The position numbers and the translations under genes were made by a program. Shown here piece after piece: positions 1 through 5,870 of a DNA stretch of 9,734 bases. The stretch's first letter is position 1, and the number at the start of each line of letters is the position of its first letter. Origin of the DNA: an uncultured Selenomonadales bacterium (GTDB taxonomy: Bacteria > Bacillota > Negativicutes > Selenomonadales > Selenomonadaceae). The notes below the pieces were generated by a model, which did not search any database, was not told the origin of the DNA, and saw only the letters and a list, made by a program, of their open reading frames with translations. The DNA is taken from positions 1 through 9,734 of the forward strand of contig CAMNLS010000035.1 of NCBI GenBank assembly GCA_946543495.1, written 5' to 3'.

Positions 1-117
1 TTGTCGATTGCCAAATGGATTGCTGATAGCCACGAGATTAAAATTTCCGTCGCCAGTGAACTCGGTAAGGGCACGACCTTTACTTTGGAAATTCCATTCA
101 TAAAAGCGCAATATTAG
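1..117 (+). CDS. Sensor histidine kinase, C-terminal end only
   Basis: The first 38 codons read in frame from the left edge to a TAG stop at 115-117. They carry the end of a HATPase_c (GHKL ATPase) domain: a segment LSIAKWIADSH, then GKGTTFTLEIP, which matches the G2-box glycines and the last beta strand of two-component histidine kinases. The enzyme would autophosphorylate on a conserved His and pass the phosphate to a response regulator, but the sensor, dimerisation and most of the catalytic domain lie outside the window. It is the only gene on the plus strand here and converges with the genes to its right. The match is short but this motif context is characteristic. Confidence 0.8.
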   Translation: MSIAKWIADSHEIKISVASELGKGTTFTLEIPFIKAQY

Positions 118-159
118 ATAGAAAGATGATTAGATAGAAAGCTTTTAATCGTTCTATCT
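113..159 (+). repeat. Short direct repeat and AT-rich hairpin after the kinase gene
   Basis: ATTAGATAGAAAG occurs twice, at 113-125 and 129-141, with a 16-nt period; the first copy overlaps the kinase stop codon. AGATAGAA (132-139) can pair with TTCTATCT (152-159) across a 12-nt loop, and a T-rich stretch follows to about 170. This could be a weak terminator for the kinase transcript, but the stem is nearly all A-T pairs, so that role is uncertain. Confidence 0.35.
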
Positions 160-188
160 CTTTATCTTTTAATCTTTAAACTAAACTA

Positions 189-300
189 GAGCGTGTTGAA
201 TAAGTATCAGGACGCTATGAATTGACCGATGAGCAATGGAACAAAATCAAACATTAAAATCCCGTCGCAATCGCAAAACTTTGATTTATTCAACACGCCC
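189..300. mobile_element. 112-bp MITE-like remnant derived from an IS5-family element
   Basis: The ends are near-perfect 15-bp inverted repeats: GAGCGTGTTGAATAA at 189-203 and the complement of GGGCGTGTTGAATAA at 286-300 (one mismatch). Both are flanked by TA (187-188 and 301-302), consistent with a 2-bp target duplication. Inside, 213-254 (+) reads RYELTDEQWNKIKH, which resembles the very start of IS5-family (IS427/ISL2-like) transposases, then hits a stop at 255-257. There is no room for a transposase, so this would be an internally deleted, non-autonomous copy movable only in trans. Family assignment rests on the peptide and the TA duplication. Confidence 0.72.
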
Positions 301-302
301 TA

Positions 303-324
303 AAAAAACAGAGCCCGAAGGCTC
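303..324 (-). terminator. Intrinsic terminator of the CitC-like gene
   Basis: Read on the minus strand, a 5-bp stem GAGCC/GGCTC closes a UUCG tetraloop (311-324) and is followed, after CTG, by an uninterrupted T run (complement of the A run at 302-308). It lies about 30 nt past the stop of the leftmost minus-strand reading frame. The core hairpin is the same as the one at 2657-2683. The T run abuts the right end of the MITE-like element. Confidence 0.75.
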
Positions 325-353
325 CTCCGCTATTTAAGTTAATAATGGTTTAT

Positions 354-1493
354 TCATGTTTTATTTTTGTGTGGTAACCACTCGACTTGAATTTTAACTT
401 CCTCTTCAGCTTTTGCATTTATTTTGTGTTTATAAGGCTTCTTGAGCCAAGCAGAAGTGAGCGTATCGAATATTACTTGTCCATTAACAATCAGCTTAGT
501 GTAGTCAATCCAATAAGGAATGATTTTAGAGTTATCATTCGGGTCTTTAACCTTTACGCCTCTAAGATTTAAGTCAATTTGTCCATCTGCAGTTGCTTTG
601 ACGATAATTTCCAATGACCCCACAGAGGATTGAATAAAGTAACCAATACCTTCCTTTTGGAACCAATCCGGTTTAAAAACTTTGGCTTTGTCGTCGGAGA
701 TGGAGAAGATTTGAAAATCGCCCTCCGTTGACATCAGTTTAATATCTAGTCTGGCTGTTTTAGATAGCTTTTGCCATTTACAAAGATATTTAAACGTTGT
801 ATCAGGTACGAGCGTTTTTATTTTATCGAAGTCGCCGACTTTAAGAGCCGCACGGACTTTGCTTGCGCTTATCGGTTCGCCGTTGATTTCCTTGCGTGGT
901 ATCTCACAGAACTCCACGCCGTAACGCGGCAAGATTTCCTTCATGGTCTCGTTGTATTGGCGTGTAACATTATCGGTCGGCTCTTCGCCCGCAAAACGCA
1001 CTGTTATTCCCAGAGTCGGCGCAATTTCCCGCCCGAATATCTCAACGTCCTCGCTCGAATCAACTTGCACGTCTTGTAGTTTTGCTTTACTGAAGTAGCC
1101 GCTGAACGTCGTCTGTGATATGATGAACTTCCCGCTCGGCAACACCTCAACGTTCGGAAGATGGCTCACGCCCTGCTTAACAAGTTCAATTCTGTCTGCG
1201 AAGGGAAATTCGCTCTTATCTTCTTCTACTACGAAAATATAAAGTTTTGTAACTTTTGATGCCGCGTACTCGACTAAATATTGATGCCCCAACGTGAAAG
1301 GATTGCAATTCATGACCAGTGCACCGATTTGAGGTCGCCGTGCTTTAAGTTGCTTTTTGTAAGCCGCTAGCTCTTCGTTGACGATGTTTGAAGTTACGCC
1401 GCCTTGTTCTGCCCAAGAAGGTATTCCATAGCGGTGATAGTATGGGGGGGGGGGGGACGGATAACTAAATTCTTTGTCACGGAAGAAATTGTT
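354..1493 (-). CDS. CitC-type nucleotidyltransferase module, downstream part of an interrupted gene
   Basis: This 379-residue stretch follows the TAG at 1494-1496 in the same frame as the gene upstream. The only ATG (1311-1313, giving 319 aa) is the internal Met of IGALVMNCNPFTLGHQYL. That motif is the nucleotide-binding strand and HxGH-like TLGH of the citrate lyase ligase/cytidylyltransferase superfamily, so a start there would delete the first strand of the fold. ISASKVR, about 145 residues later, matches the second nucleotide-binding signature. No ATG, GTG or TTG lies between the TAG and that Met, and no ribosome-binding site is evident. After the transferase domain come about 140 residues of predicted beta-rich sequence of unknown family. 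No citrate lyase genes are nearby, so a role in activating citrate lyase is unlikely; an adenylylating or nucleotidylating role on another substrate is inferred. Confidence 0.7.
   Translation of the reverse strand, partial: NNFFRDKEFSYPSPPPPYYHRYGIPSWAEQGGVTSNIVNEELAAYKKQLKARRPQIGALVMNCNPFTLGHQYLVEYAASKVTKLYIFVVEEDKSEFPFADRIELVKQGVSHLPNVEVLPSGKFIISQTTFSGYFSKAKLQDVQVDSSEDVEIFGREIAPTLGITVRFAGEEPTDNVTRQYNETMKEILPRYGVEFCEIPRKEINGEPISASKVRAALKVGDFDKIKTLVPDTTFKYLCKWQKLSKTARLDIKLMSTEGDFQIFSISDDKAKVFKPDWFQKEGIGYFIQSSVGSLEIIVKATADGQIDLNLRGVKVKDPNDNSKIIPYWIDYTKLIVNGQVIFDTLTSAWLKKPYKHKINAKAEEEVKIQVEWLPHKNKT
1444..1456. repeat. Poly-G/poly-C tract of 13 bases inside coding sequence
   Basis: There are thirteen consecutive G on the plus strand (C on the coding strand). 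In the minus-strand frame the run encodes most of the proline stretch in SYPSPPPPYYHRYG, between the SGNH-like and the CitC-like modules. At 13 bases the frame is open on both sides. Loss or gain of one or two bases would shift the frame and cut off the nucleotidyltransferase module. Runs of this length slip readily in replication and are also a known source of sequencing error. Confidence 0.9.
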
Positions 1494-1496
1494 CTA
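1494..1496 (-). other. In-frame TAG separating SGNH-like and CitC-like modules
   Basis: The coding-strand context is KYFKFLT-TAG-NNFFRDKEFSYP. The frame is identical on both sides (2594 and 1313 are both 2 modulo 3) and no other stop occurs from 2594 down to 354. Removing this one codon would give a single protein of about 746 residues. The kinase at the left edge also ends in TAG, so general reassignment of TAG is not supported. Confidence 0.85.
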
Positions 1497-2594
1497 CGTC
1501 AGGAATTTGAAATATTTTTCTGCTACAAGTTTATAACCAATCTCATTGACGTGACCTTGTCTACAATAAATTTCTTTGTAATCGTTCGGCGGGTCGAAGG
1601 CATCACTCACATAACAAAATGGGATAACGTCATCATTTGAATGCAGATTAAAAATGTAACAAAAGATTATATCGCCAGGTTTATAATTAATTTTGTTGAG
1701 ATTATAGAAAGCATCCTGATAACGCCCTACATAAGGTTGACTTTCATTCTCAACGCGATAAGGTAAATTATTTTCGTTGAGTATTTTCTGAAGGTAACTT
1801 TCTATTGTCTTATCATAAGGCGCGTTTACACCATAAAAATGACATGGACCAAAAAAATAAATACGGTTTTGAAAATGCTCGGGCTGATAAGCGGTCATTC
1901 GCTTGCCGTTTTTAATCAGACTCGGATAATCGCGATCTAACATTGAAGAGGTACCATCCATATTTCTTTTCGCTTTAGAAGCCAAAACAAGCTCAAGAAC
2001 TTGTGCATTAGTATAGCCAAATTTATCTAACGGCGTTTCGATATGTTTATCTCCAGCATTGCGAATAGCACGAGCTATATTATCAGCTGTACAGAGTGAT
2101 TCGTTAAATTCCTTTCCGCCTACATATCTATTAATATCAGGAAAATTAGTTAGTATTAATTTCACTTGCGGATGACGTTGCAGAAAATTTAACAAAGGAA
2201 TGTTTACGTATGTCTGTTGAACACAAAATTTTTCCATATCGACGAAACGAACAATTTTCTCTTTATTTACTGCAACGTTTTTCTTCGTGAGAAGTATAAC
2301 TTTATCAAAAGCATTGATATTCATCGAGGGGAAATTTTTAACTGCGATTCTTTTATGAAAAATGCTTCCCTTAGATAAAATAATATTACCATTTTCGTCA
2401 CCGTCAATAAAACAAAACTCCGCCAACACTCTTCCATCGTAATTGAATTGCGCGTAAATTTCTCTAAGAAAGAATTCTGCACTTTTCTCCAAGACGAACA
2501 GCGGCTCTTTTATTCCGTTGTCGATACAGTATTGCGGAAGAGTATATCCTCCTGCAAAACAACAACGCAACTTGATAAAAAGTTCTTCACCCAT
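1494..2594 (-). CDS. SGNH-hydrolase-like protein, upstream part of an interrupted SGNH/CitC-like gene
   Basis: A 366-aa protein. The start is the ATG at 2592-2594, with AGGAGG at 2603-2608 eight bases upstream of the start. Residues 1-240 match no family I can name; two predicted Rossmann-like strands are visible (KVILLTKKN near 98-106, VKLILTNF near 144-151). Residues 244-366 look like a divergent SGNH fold: RIYFFGPCHFYGV at the usual block I position and GHVNEIGYKLVAEKYFKFL at the end, where H348 fits the catalytic His position. The Asp expected three residues earlier is Arg, and block I has no GDS, so hydrolase activity is doubtful. The reading frame ends in TAG and then continues in frame for 379 codons into a CitC-like module. 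The DNA is clearly AT-richer than the operon to its right (one sampled 60-base row, 1681-1740, is 30% G+C), which suggests transfer. A glycan-modifying role is inferred only. Confidence 0.65.
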   Translation of the reverse strand: MGEELFIKLRCCFAGGYTLPQYCIDNGIKEPLFVLEKSAEFFLREIYAQFNYDGRVLAEFCFIDGDENGNIILSKGSIFHKRIAVKNFPSMNINAFDKVILLTKKNVAVNKEKIVRFVDMEKFCVQQTYVNIPLLNFLQRHPQVKLILTNFPDINRYVGGKEFNESLCTADNIARAIRNAGDKHIETPLDKFGYTNAQVLELVLASKAKRNMDGTSSMLDRDYPSLIKNGKRMTAYQPEHFQNRIYFFGPCHFYGVNAPYDKTIESYLQKILNENNLPYRVENESQPYVGRYQDAFYNLNKINYKPGDIIFCYIFNLHSNDDVIPFCYVSDAFDPPNDYKEIYCRQGHVNEIGYKLVAEKYFKFLT

Positions 2595-2602
2595 ATATCA
2601 AG

Positions 2603-2656
2603 CCTCCTAAAAAATTTATCGGCGCAGATTATAACAAAAGATTTTATTATAAGCAA
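2603..2656 (-). promoter_or_regulatory. Sigma-70 type promoter and ribosome-binding site of the SGNH/CitC-like gene
   Basis: On the minus strand TTGCTT (2651-2656) and a perfect TATAAT (2628-2633) are separated by exactly 17 bases. The Shine-Dalgarno AGGAGG is at 2603-2608 and the ATG at 2592-2594. The -35 box sits directly next to the T run of the terminator for the operon to the right, so the gene is transcribed as its own unit. Confidence 0.75.
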
Positions 2657-2683
2657 TAAAAAACAGAGCCCGAAGGCTCTGTT
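2657..2683 (-). terminator. Intrinsic terminator of the ilvA-rsmD-coaD-divIVA-like operon
   Basis: On the minus strand a 9-bp stem, AACAGAGCC pairing with GGCTCTGTT (2662-2670 with 2675-2683), closes a UUCG tetraloop and is followed by a T run. It starts about 7 nt after the stop of the coiled-coil gene. The GAGCC-UUCG-GGCTC core is the same as at 311-324. Confidence 0.88.
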
Positions 2684-2689
2684 AAAGTT

Positions 2690-3424
2690 TCATCTTTTTT
2701 CTTGCGGATATTGTGGCTGATTGTATTGTTGCGGCTGGTTATATTGCTGTTGAGATTGGTCATATTGTTGCGGCTGTGAATTATACTGTTGCTGGGATTG
2801 GTCGTACTGCGGTTGTGGATTATACTGTTGCTGAGATTGATTGTATTGCGGTTGTGGATTGTAACTCGTCGGCTGTGAATAGGATTGAGAATAAGCCTGT
2901 TGTGCCGCCTGCTGATTCATCTGTAGCTTTGCCTGCTGAAGAATTTGCCGCGCATGTTCAAGACCCGATTGCGCCTGTTGCACGCCTTGGAAAGTGTTTG
3001 TCACGTGGGCAATCAGTTGGTCGAAGACTTGATTGGCGTAGCGGTCGGCGTCTTCTTGAAGTTGCTTAGAGTTCTGGCGTGTCCGCTCCATTATCTCGGC
3101 TTCTTGTTGTTGGGCTTGACTTAAAACCATTCGCGACTTTTCACGCGCCTTGATGACGATATCATTTTCATCGAGCATTTGTTCTGCTTGCATTTGCGCT
3201 TGCTTGATGATATTGCTTGCCTCAAGTTGTGCGTTCTGTAAGATGTTGTCACGTTCCTTCATGACTTCGGTTGCGTGTTCGAGTTCCTGCGGCAAATCTT
3301 TGCGTAGCTCTTCCACCAAGTGAATCAAATCTTCTTCCGCTATGAGCGTCTTGTTTGTTAGCGGCAAATGCGGCGCACCTGCCACTAAGCTTTCTATTTT
3401 GTCCAATGTGTTTCGTACTGCCAT
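2690..3424 (-). CDS. DivIVA-like coiled-coil protein with Q/Y/P-rich repeat tail
   Basis: A protein of about 244 aa. Two ATGs are possible (3428-3430 and 3422-3424). The SD-like AGAGGGG at 3431-3437 directly abuts the first and lies six bases from the second, so the second, MAVRNTLDKIES, is preferred. Residues from about 30 to 175 are highly charged, Gln- and Glu-rich and free of proline, typical of a long coiled coil. The opening and the position after coaD resemble DivIVA/SepF-region or 'ATPase subunit H-like' proteins of Negativicutes. From about residue 185 the protein is low-complexity, built of 13-14 residue units such as NPQPQYNQSQQQY, and ends in QEKR. No signal peptide or membrane segment is visible, so it is probably cytoplasmic and may associate with the membrane or divisome. 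It is the last gene of the operon, 30 nt after coaD. Function is inferred, not shown. Confidence 0.7.
   Translation of the reverse strand: MAVRNTLDKIESLVAGAPHLPLTNKTLIAEEDLIHLVEELRKDLPQELEHATEVMKERDNILQNAQLEASNIIKQAQMQAEQMLDENDIVIKAREKSRMVLSQAQQQEAEIMERTRQNSKQLQEDADRYANQVFDQLIAHVTNTFQGVQQAQSGLEHARQILQQAKLQMNQQAAQQAYSQSYSQPTSYNPQPQYNQSQQQYNPQPQYDQSQQQYNSQPQQYDQSQQQYNQPQQYNQPQYPQEKR
2702..2860 (-). repeat. In-frame tandem repeats encoding a Q/Y/P/N/S-rich tail
   Basis: Four degenerate units of 39-42 bases encode NPQPQYNQSQQQY, NPQPQYDQSQQQY, NSQPQQYDQSQQQY and a diverged NQPQQYNQPQYPQ. The unit length is a multiple of three, so copy-number change would keep the frame. The composition resembles prion-like, phase-separating tails. 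Confidence 0.85.
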
Positions 3425-3460
3425 AACCATCCCCTCTTGCAGTTGTTGATATTGAGGAAT

Positions 3461-3940
3461 TCAAATTTTCATTTTTGATTGAAGCGCGAACTCCACGCAC
3501 TCCGGCACTAGCCCATGAACGTCGCCGCCGAAGTGAGCAAGTTCCCGAACGCCAGAAGAACTTATAAACAAAAATTCGGGGGCTGTCAACAAAAAAATCG
3601 TGTCGACGTTCGGGATAAGATGTTTCATCATCTGCGCCGTATTTACTTCGTATTCAAAGTCAATTGCCGAACGCAACCCGCGAATTATTAAATTGATGTC
3701 ATGTTGCTTTATGTAATCGGCGGCAAGTCCGTTGTAACCGTCAACAGTCACGTTGCCGATATGAATTGTCGCTTGGCGCAGAAGGTCAACGCGTTCTTGC
3801 ATGTTGAAGAGATATTTCTTCTGCTCGTTGATGAACACGCAGATAATCAATTCGTCGACGAACTTTGCCGCCCGCTCAAAAATATTTACATGCCCATTAG
3901 TCACAGGGTCAAAGCTCCCAGTGCAAATTGCCTTCGTCAT
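3461..3940 (-). CDS. coaD: Phosphopantetheine adenylyltransferase (PPAT)
   Basis: This 159-aa protein has the usual CoaD length. It transfers AMP from ATP to 4'-phosphopantetheine to give dephospho-CoA, the fourth step of CoA synthesis, in the cytoplasm as a hexamer. Signatures are complete: GSFDPVTNGH at residues 8-17 (the TxGH nucleotide-binding motif), RGLRSAIDFEYE at 87-98, and ISSSGVRE at 126-133. The ATG overlaps the rsmD stop by four bases (ATGA, 3937-3940), and AAGGA at 3951-3955 lies ten bases upstream, so translation is probably coupled to rsmD. The rsmD-coaD pair is a widely conserved arrangement. Nothing is unusual in the sequence. Confidence 0.97.
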   Translation of the reverse strand: MTKAICTGSFDPVTNGHVNIFERAAKFVDELIICVFINEQKKYLFNMQERVDLLRQATIHIGNVTVDGYNGLAADYIKQHDINLIIRGLRSAIDFEYEVNTAQMMKHLIPNVDTIFLLTAPEFLFISSSGVRELAHFGGDVHGLVPECVEFALQSKMKI

Positions 3941-4491
3941 GTTGTCGGGTTCCTTTCCAATATCGTTATTGCCGTCGTGTGTCCGTAGGTTATTCGCCGT
4001 ATCAATTCAAAGTTGCTTGCTAAAGTTTCTTGTGCGCCCTGCTCGACGATTATCAAGCCTCCCGCCTTCAGCAAGTTTAATTCGGCTACGAGGTCTAATG
4101 ACCTTTGCGCCAGCCCCTTTGAATATGGCGGGTCGCTGAAGATTAAATCGAACGTTTGATTCTGCTTGCCGAGTCGCTGAAGAATTTTTTCAAAGTCGCC
4201 GCGCAGAATATTGCAGTCGGTGAACTTCGCCCGTGTCACGTTGTCGCGAGTTATTTCCGTTGTCGCCGCGTCGATAAAGGTCGCTGACCTTGCACCGCGT
4301 GATATTGATTCAAGACCTAAGGCTCCCGTGCCCGCGAAGATGTCCAATACCGCATCGACTTCCGCGAAGTTTATCAGCCCGCTCAATACGCTGAACAGTG
4401 ACTCCTTAACGCGGTCGCTCGTCGGGCGTGTCGAAAGCCCTGCAGGCGTCTTCAACCTCAAGCCCTTAGCTTTGCCCGTGATGATTCTCAT
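3937..4491 (-). CDS. rsmD: 16S rRNA (guanine966-N2)-methyltransferase
   Basis: A 184-aa SAM-dependent methyltransferase that modifies G966 of 16S rRNA during assembly of the small ribosomal subunit. Visible motifs are TRPTSDRVKE (21-30, family signature), LDIFAGTGALGLE (49-61, SAM-binding motif I) and DPPY (120-123, catalytic motif for N2-guanine methylation). Length is typical. The ATG overlaps the ilvA stop by four bases (4488-4491), and I see no strong Shine-Dalgarno in front, so it probably relies on ribosomes finishing ilvA. It overlaps coaD by four bases downstream. Confidence 0.95.
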   Translation of the reverse strand: MRIITGKAKGLRLKTPAGLSTRPTSDRVKESLFSVLSGLINFAEVDAVLDIFAGTGALGLESISRGARSATFIDAATTEITRDNVTRAKFTDCNILRGDFEKILQRLGKQNQTFDLIFSDPPYSKGLAQRSLDLVAELNLLKAGGLIIVEQGAQETLASNFELIRRITYGHTTAITILERNPTT

Positions 4492-5753
4492 CTAAGCAAG
4501 TCAATCTTTTCAATCTCGTAGCCGTGCTTGTTAAGTGCCGCGACTATCCTGTTAATGTGCTCTTGATTGTGTGTCTCAACCGTGACTTCCAAGACGACCT
4601 TTTTAAAGCTGTCAGTCACTCGCGCTTGATCGTGTTCAAGCTTGATGACGTTGGCATTCTCTTCCGTGAGGATTCGCGACACGTTCAAGAGTTCGCCGGG
4701 CTTATCGGCAAGCAACACGCCAAAGCAAAAGATTCTGCCGCGAACAATCAACGCCTTATCAATCAGCGCACTAAGCGTGGAAATATCAATGTTGCCGCCG
4801 CTGACTATGGCGACGACTTTTTTATTCTTAAAGCCGAGCTTATTCAACGCCGCCAACGATAAGACGCCCGCGCCCTCGGCAATGAGTTTGTGCTTTTCGA
4901 TAAGGTAAAGCAACGCCGACATGATTTCCATTTCGTTGACGGTGATGATTTCGTCAAGATATTTTTTGCAAAAGGCAAACGTCAAATCGCCCGCCGTCTT
5001 GACCGCGCAACCGTCCGCGACTGTGTCCGAAGTCTTGAGCGAAACAATCTTGCCCGCGTCAAGTGCCGCCTTCATGCAAGCCGCGTTCTCTGGCTCCACG
5101 CCGATAACTTTAACCGTCGGGCTAACAACCTTAGTAGCGAGAGCGACGCCACTGGCGAAGCCTCCGCCGCCAATCGGAACCAAGATTGCGTCTACGTCCT
5201 TAAGTTCGTTGATAATCTCAAGCGCAGTCGTGCCTTGCCCAAGCAGAACTTCCAAATCGTTGAACGGATGAATGTAAACGTAGCCATGCGCCTTGCAAAG
5301 TTCCAAGCTGTACTTGTAAGCGTCGTCGAAGCCGTCGCCGTGCAAGACAACTTCCGCACCATAAGCTTTGGTCGCCTCGACTTTAAGAATTGGAGTGGTC
5401 GCGGGCATACAAATAACCGCCTTGACGCCGAGCCTTTGAGCCGCGAACGCTACGCCCTGTGCGTGATTGCCCGCCGACGCCGTAATAACTCCGCGCTTGC
5501 GTTCTTCGTCCGTTAGTTGACTGATTTTATTATACGCGCCGCGCAATTTGAATGCTCCTGTGTGCTGCATGTTCTCCGGCTTAAGAAAGACTTCGTTGCC
5601 GCTCAGCTCAGAAAAAAATTCGCTCTGAATGAGTTTCGTCTTCTTGACAATGCCGGCAAGCTGTTTATCTGCGCGGTACACGTCAGCTATCGTCGTGCGC
5701 TCGACTATGGCGGCGGGCGTCGACGGCTCAGCTTGATTTTTCGTGTCGCTCAA
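4488..5753 (-). CDS. ilvA: Threonine ammonia-lyase, single-ACT form
   Basis: A 421-aa PLP enzyme converting threonine to 2-oxobutyrate and ammonia, feeding isoleucine synthesis or threonine fermentation. PLP-fold motifs are complete: HTGAFKLRGA with K69 as the Schiff-base lysine, SAGNHAQG (93-100), the phosphate-binding GGGG at 195-198, and SGGN (318-321). Residues from about 341 to 421 form one ACT domain (FCFGVLLADKPGELL...). This makes it the medium form, longer than catabolic TdcB and shorter than two-ACT biosynthetic IlvA. The ACT domain suggests allosteric control by amino acids. The start is TTG at 5751-5753 with a strong GGGAGG seven bases upstream. It opens an operon with rsmD and coaD. 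The leader is only about 20 nt, so there is no room for a T-box or attenuator. Confidence 0.95.
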   Translation of the reverse strand: MSDTKNQAEPSTPAAIVERTTIADVYRADKQLAGIVKKTKLIQSEFFSELSGNEVFLKPENMQHTGAFKLRGAYNKISQLTDEERKRGVITASAGNHAQGVAFAAQRLGVKAVICMPATTPILKVEATKAYGAEVVLHGDGFDDAYKYSLELCKAHGYVYIHPFNDLEVLLGQGTTALEIINELKDVDAILVPIGGGGFASGVALATKVVSPTVKVIGVEPENAACMKAALDAGKIVSLKTSDTVADGCAVKTAGDLTFAFCKKYLDEIITVNEMEIMSALLYLIEKHKLIAEGAGVLSLAALNKLGFKNKKVVAIVSGGNIDISTLSALIDKALIVRGRIFCFGVLLADKPGELLNVSRILTEENANVIKLEHDQARVTDSFKKVVLEVTVETHNQEHINRIVAALNKHGYEIEKIDLLR

Positions 5754-5760
5754 TTTAAAA

Positions 5761-5811
5761 CCTCCCGTTGCTTAGTCTAGATACTTTAACATTACAAAGC
5801 CCCCACGTCAA
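5761..5811 (-). promoter_or_regulatory. Promoter and ribosome-binding site of the ilvA operon
   Basis: On the minus strand TTGACG (5806-5811) and TAAAGT (5783-5788) are 17 bases apart, matching five and four of six sigma-70 consensus positions. GGGAGG at 5761-5766 is the Shine-Dalgarno for the TTG start. The -35 box directly adjoins the T run of the terminator at 5812-5848. Confidence 0.65.
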
Positions 5812-5848
5812 ACAAAAAAAGTCGGACGAACTTTTGAAGCGTTCGCCC
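5812..5848 (-). terminator. Intrinsic terminator of the flavodoxin-DUF362-SDR operon
   Basis: On the minus strand GGGCGAAC (5841-5848) pairs with GTTCGTCC (5824-5831), eight pairs including one G-U, around a nine-base loop; after GAC follows a run of seven T (5814-5820). It lies 22 nt past the SDR stop codon. Confidence 0.85.
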
Positions 5849-5870
5849 AACCTTTTATAGTGAAGCTTCT

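Noticed and set aside
354..1313. CitC-like protein starting at the ATG at 1311-1313
   Set aside because: That Met is the conserved internal residue of IGALVMNCNPFTLGH. Starting there removes the first strand of the nucleotide-binding fold, and homologous sequence continues 60 codons upstream.
1494..1496. TAG read as a sense codon throughout the organism
   Set aside because: The kinase at 1-117 ends in TAG at a normal family end point, and the other complete genes use TGA or TAA. Local readthrough remains possible, general reassignment is not supported.
2702..2860. Repeats as a CRISPR array
   Set aside because: Units are 39-42 bases, contiguous with no spacers, degenerate, and in frame with a protein.
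4890..5516. Plus-strand open frame of 208 codons opposite ilvA
   Set aside because: It lies wholly inside the well-supported ilvA gene on the other strand, has Arg/Ala-rich composition typical of an antisense shadow, and matches no family.
5767..5811. T-box or riboswitch ahead of ilvA
   Set aside because: The promoter boxes leave only about 20 nt of leader before the start codon, too short for any such structure.
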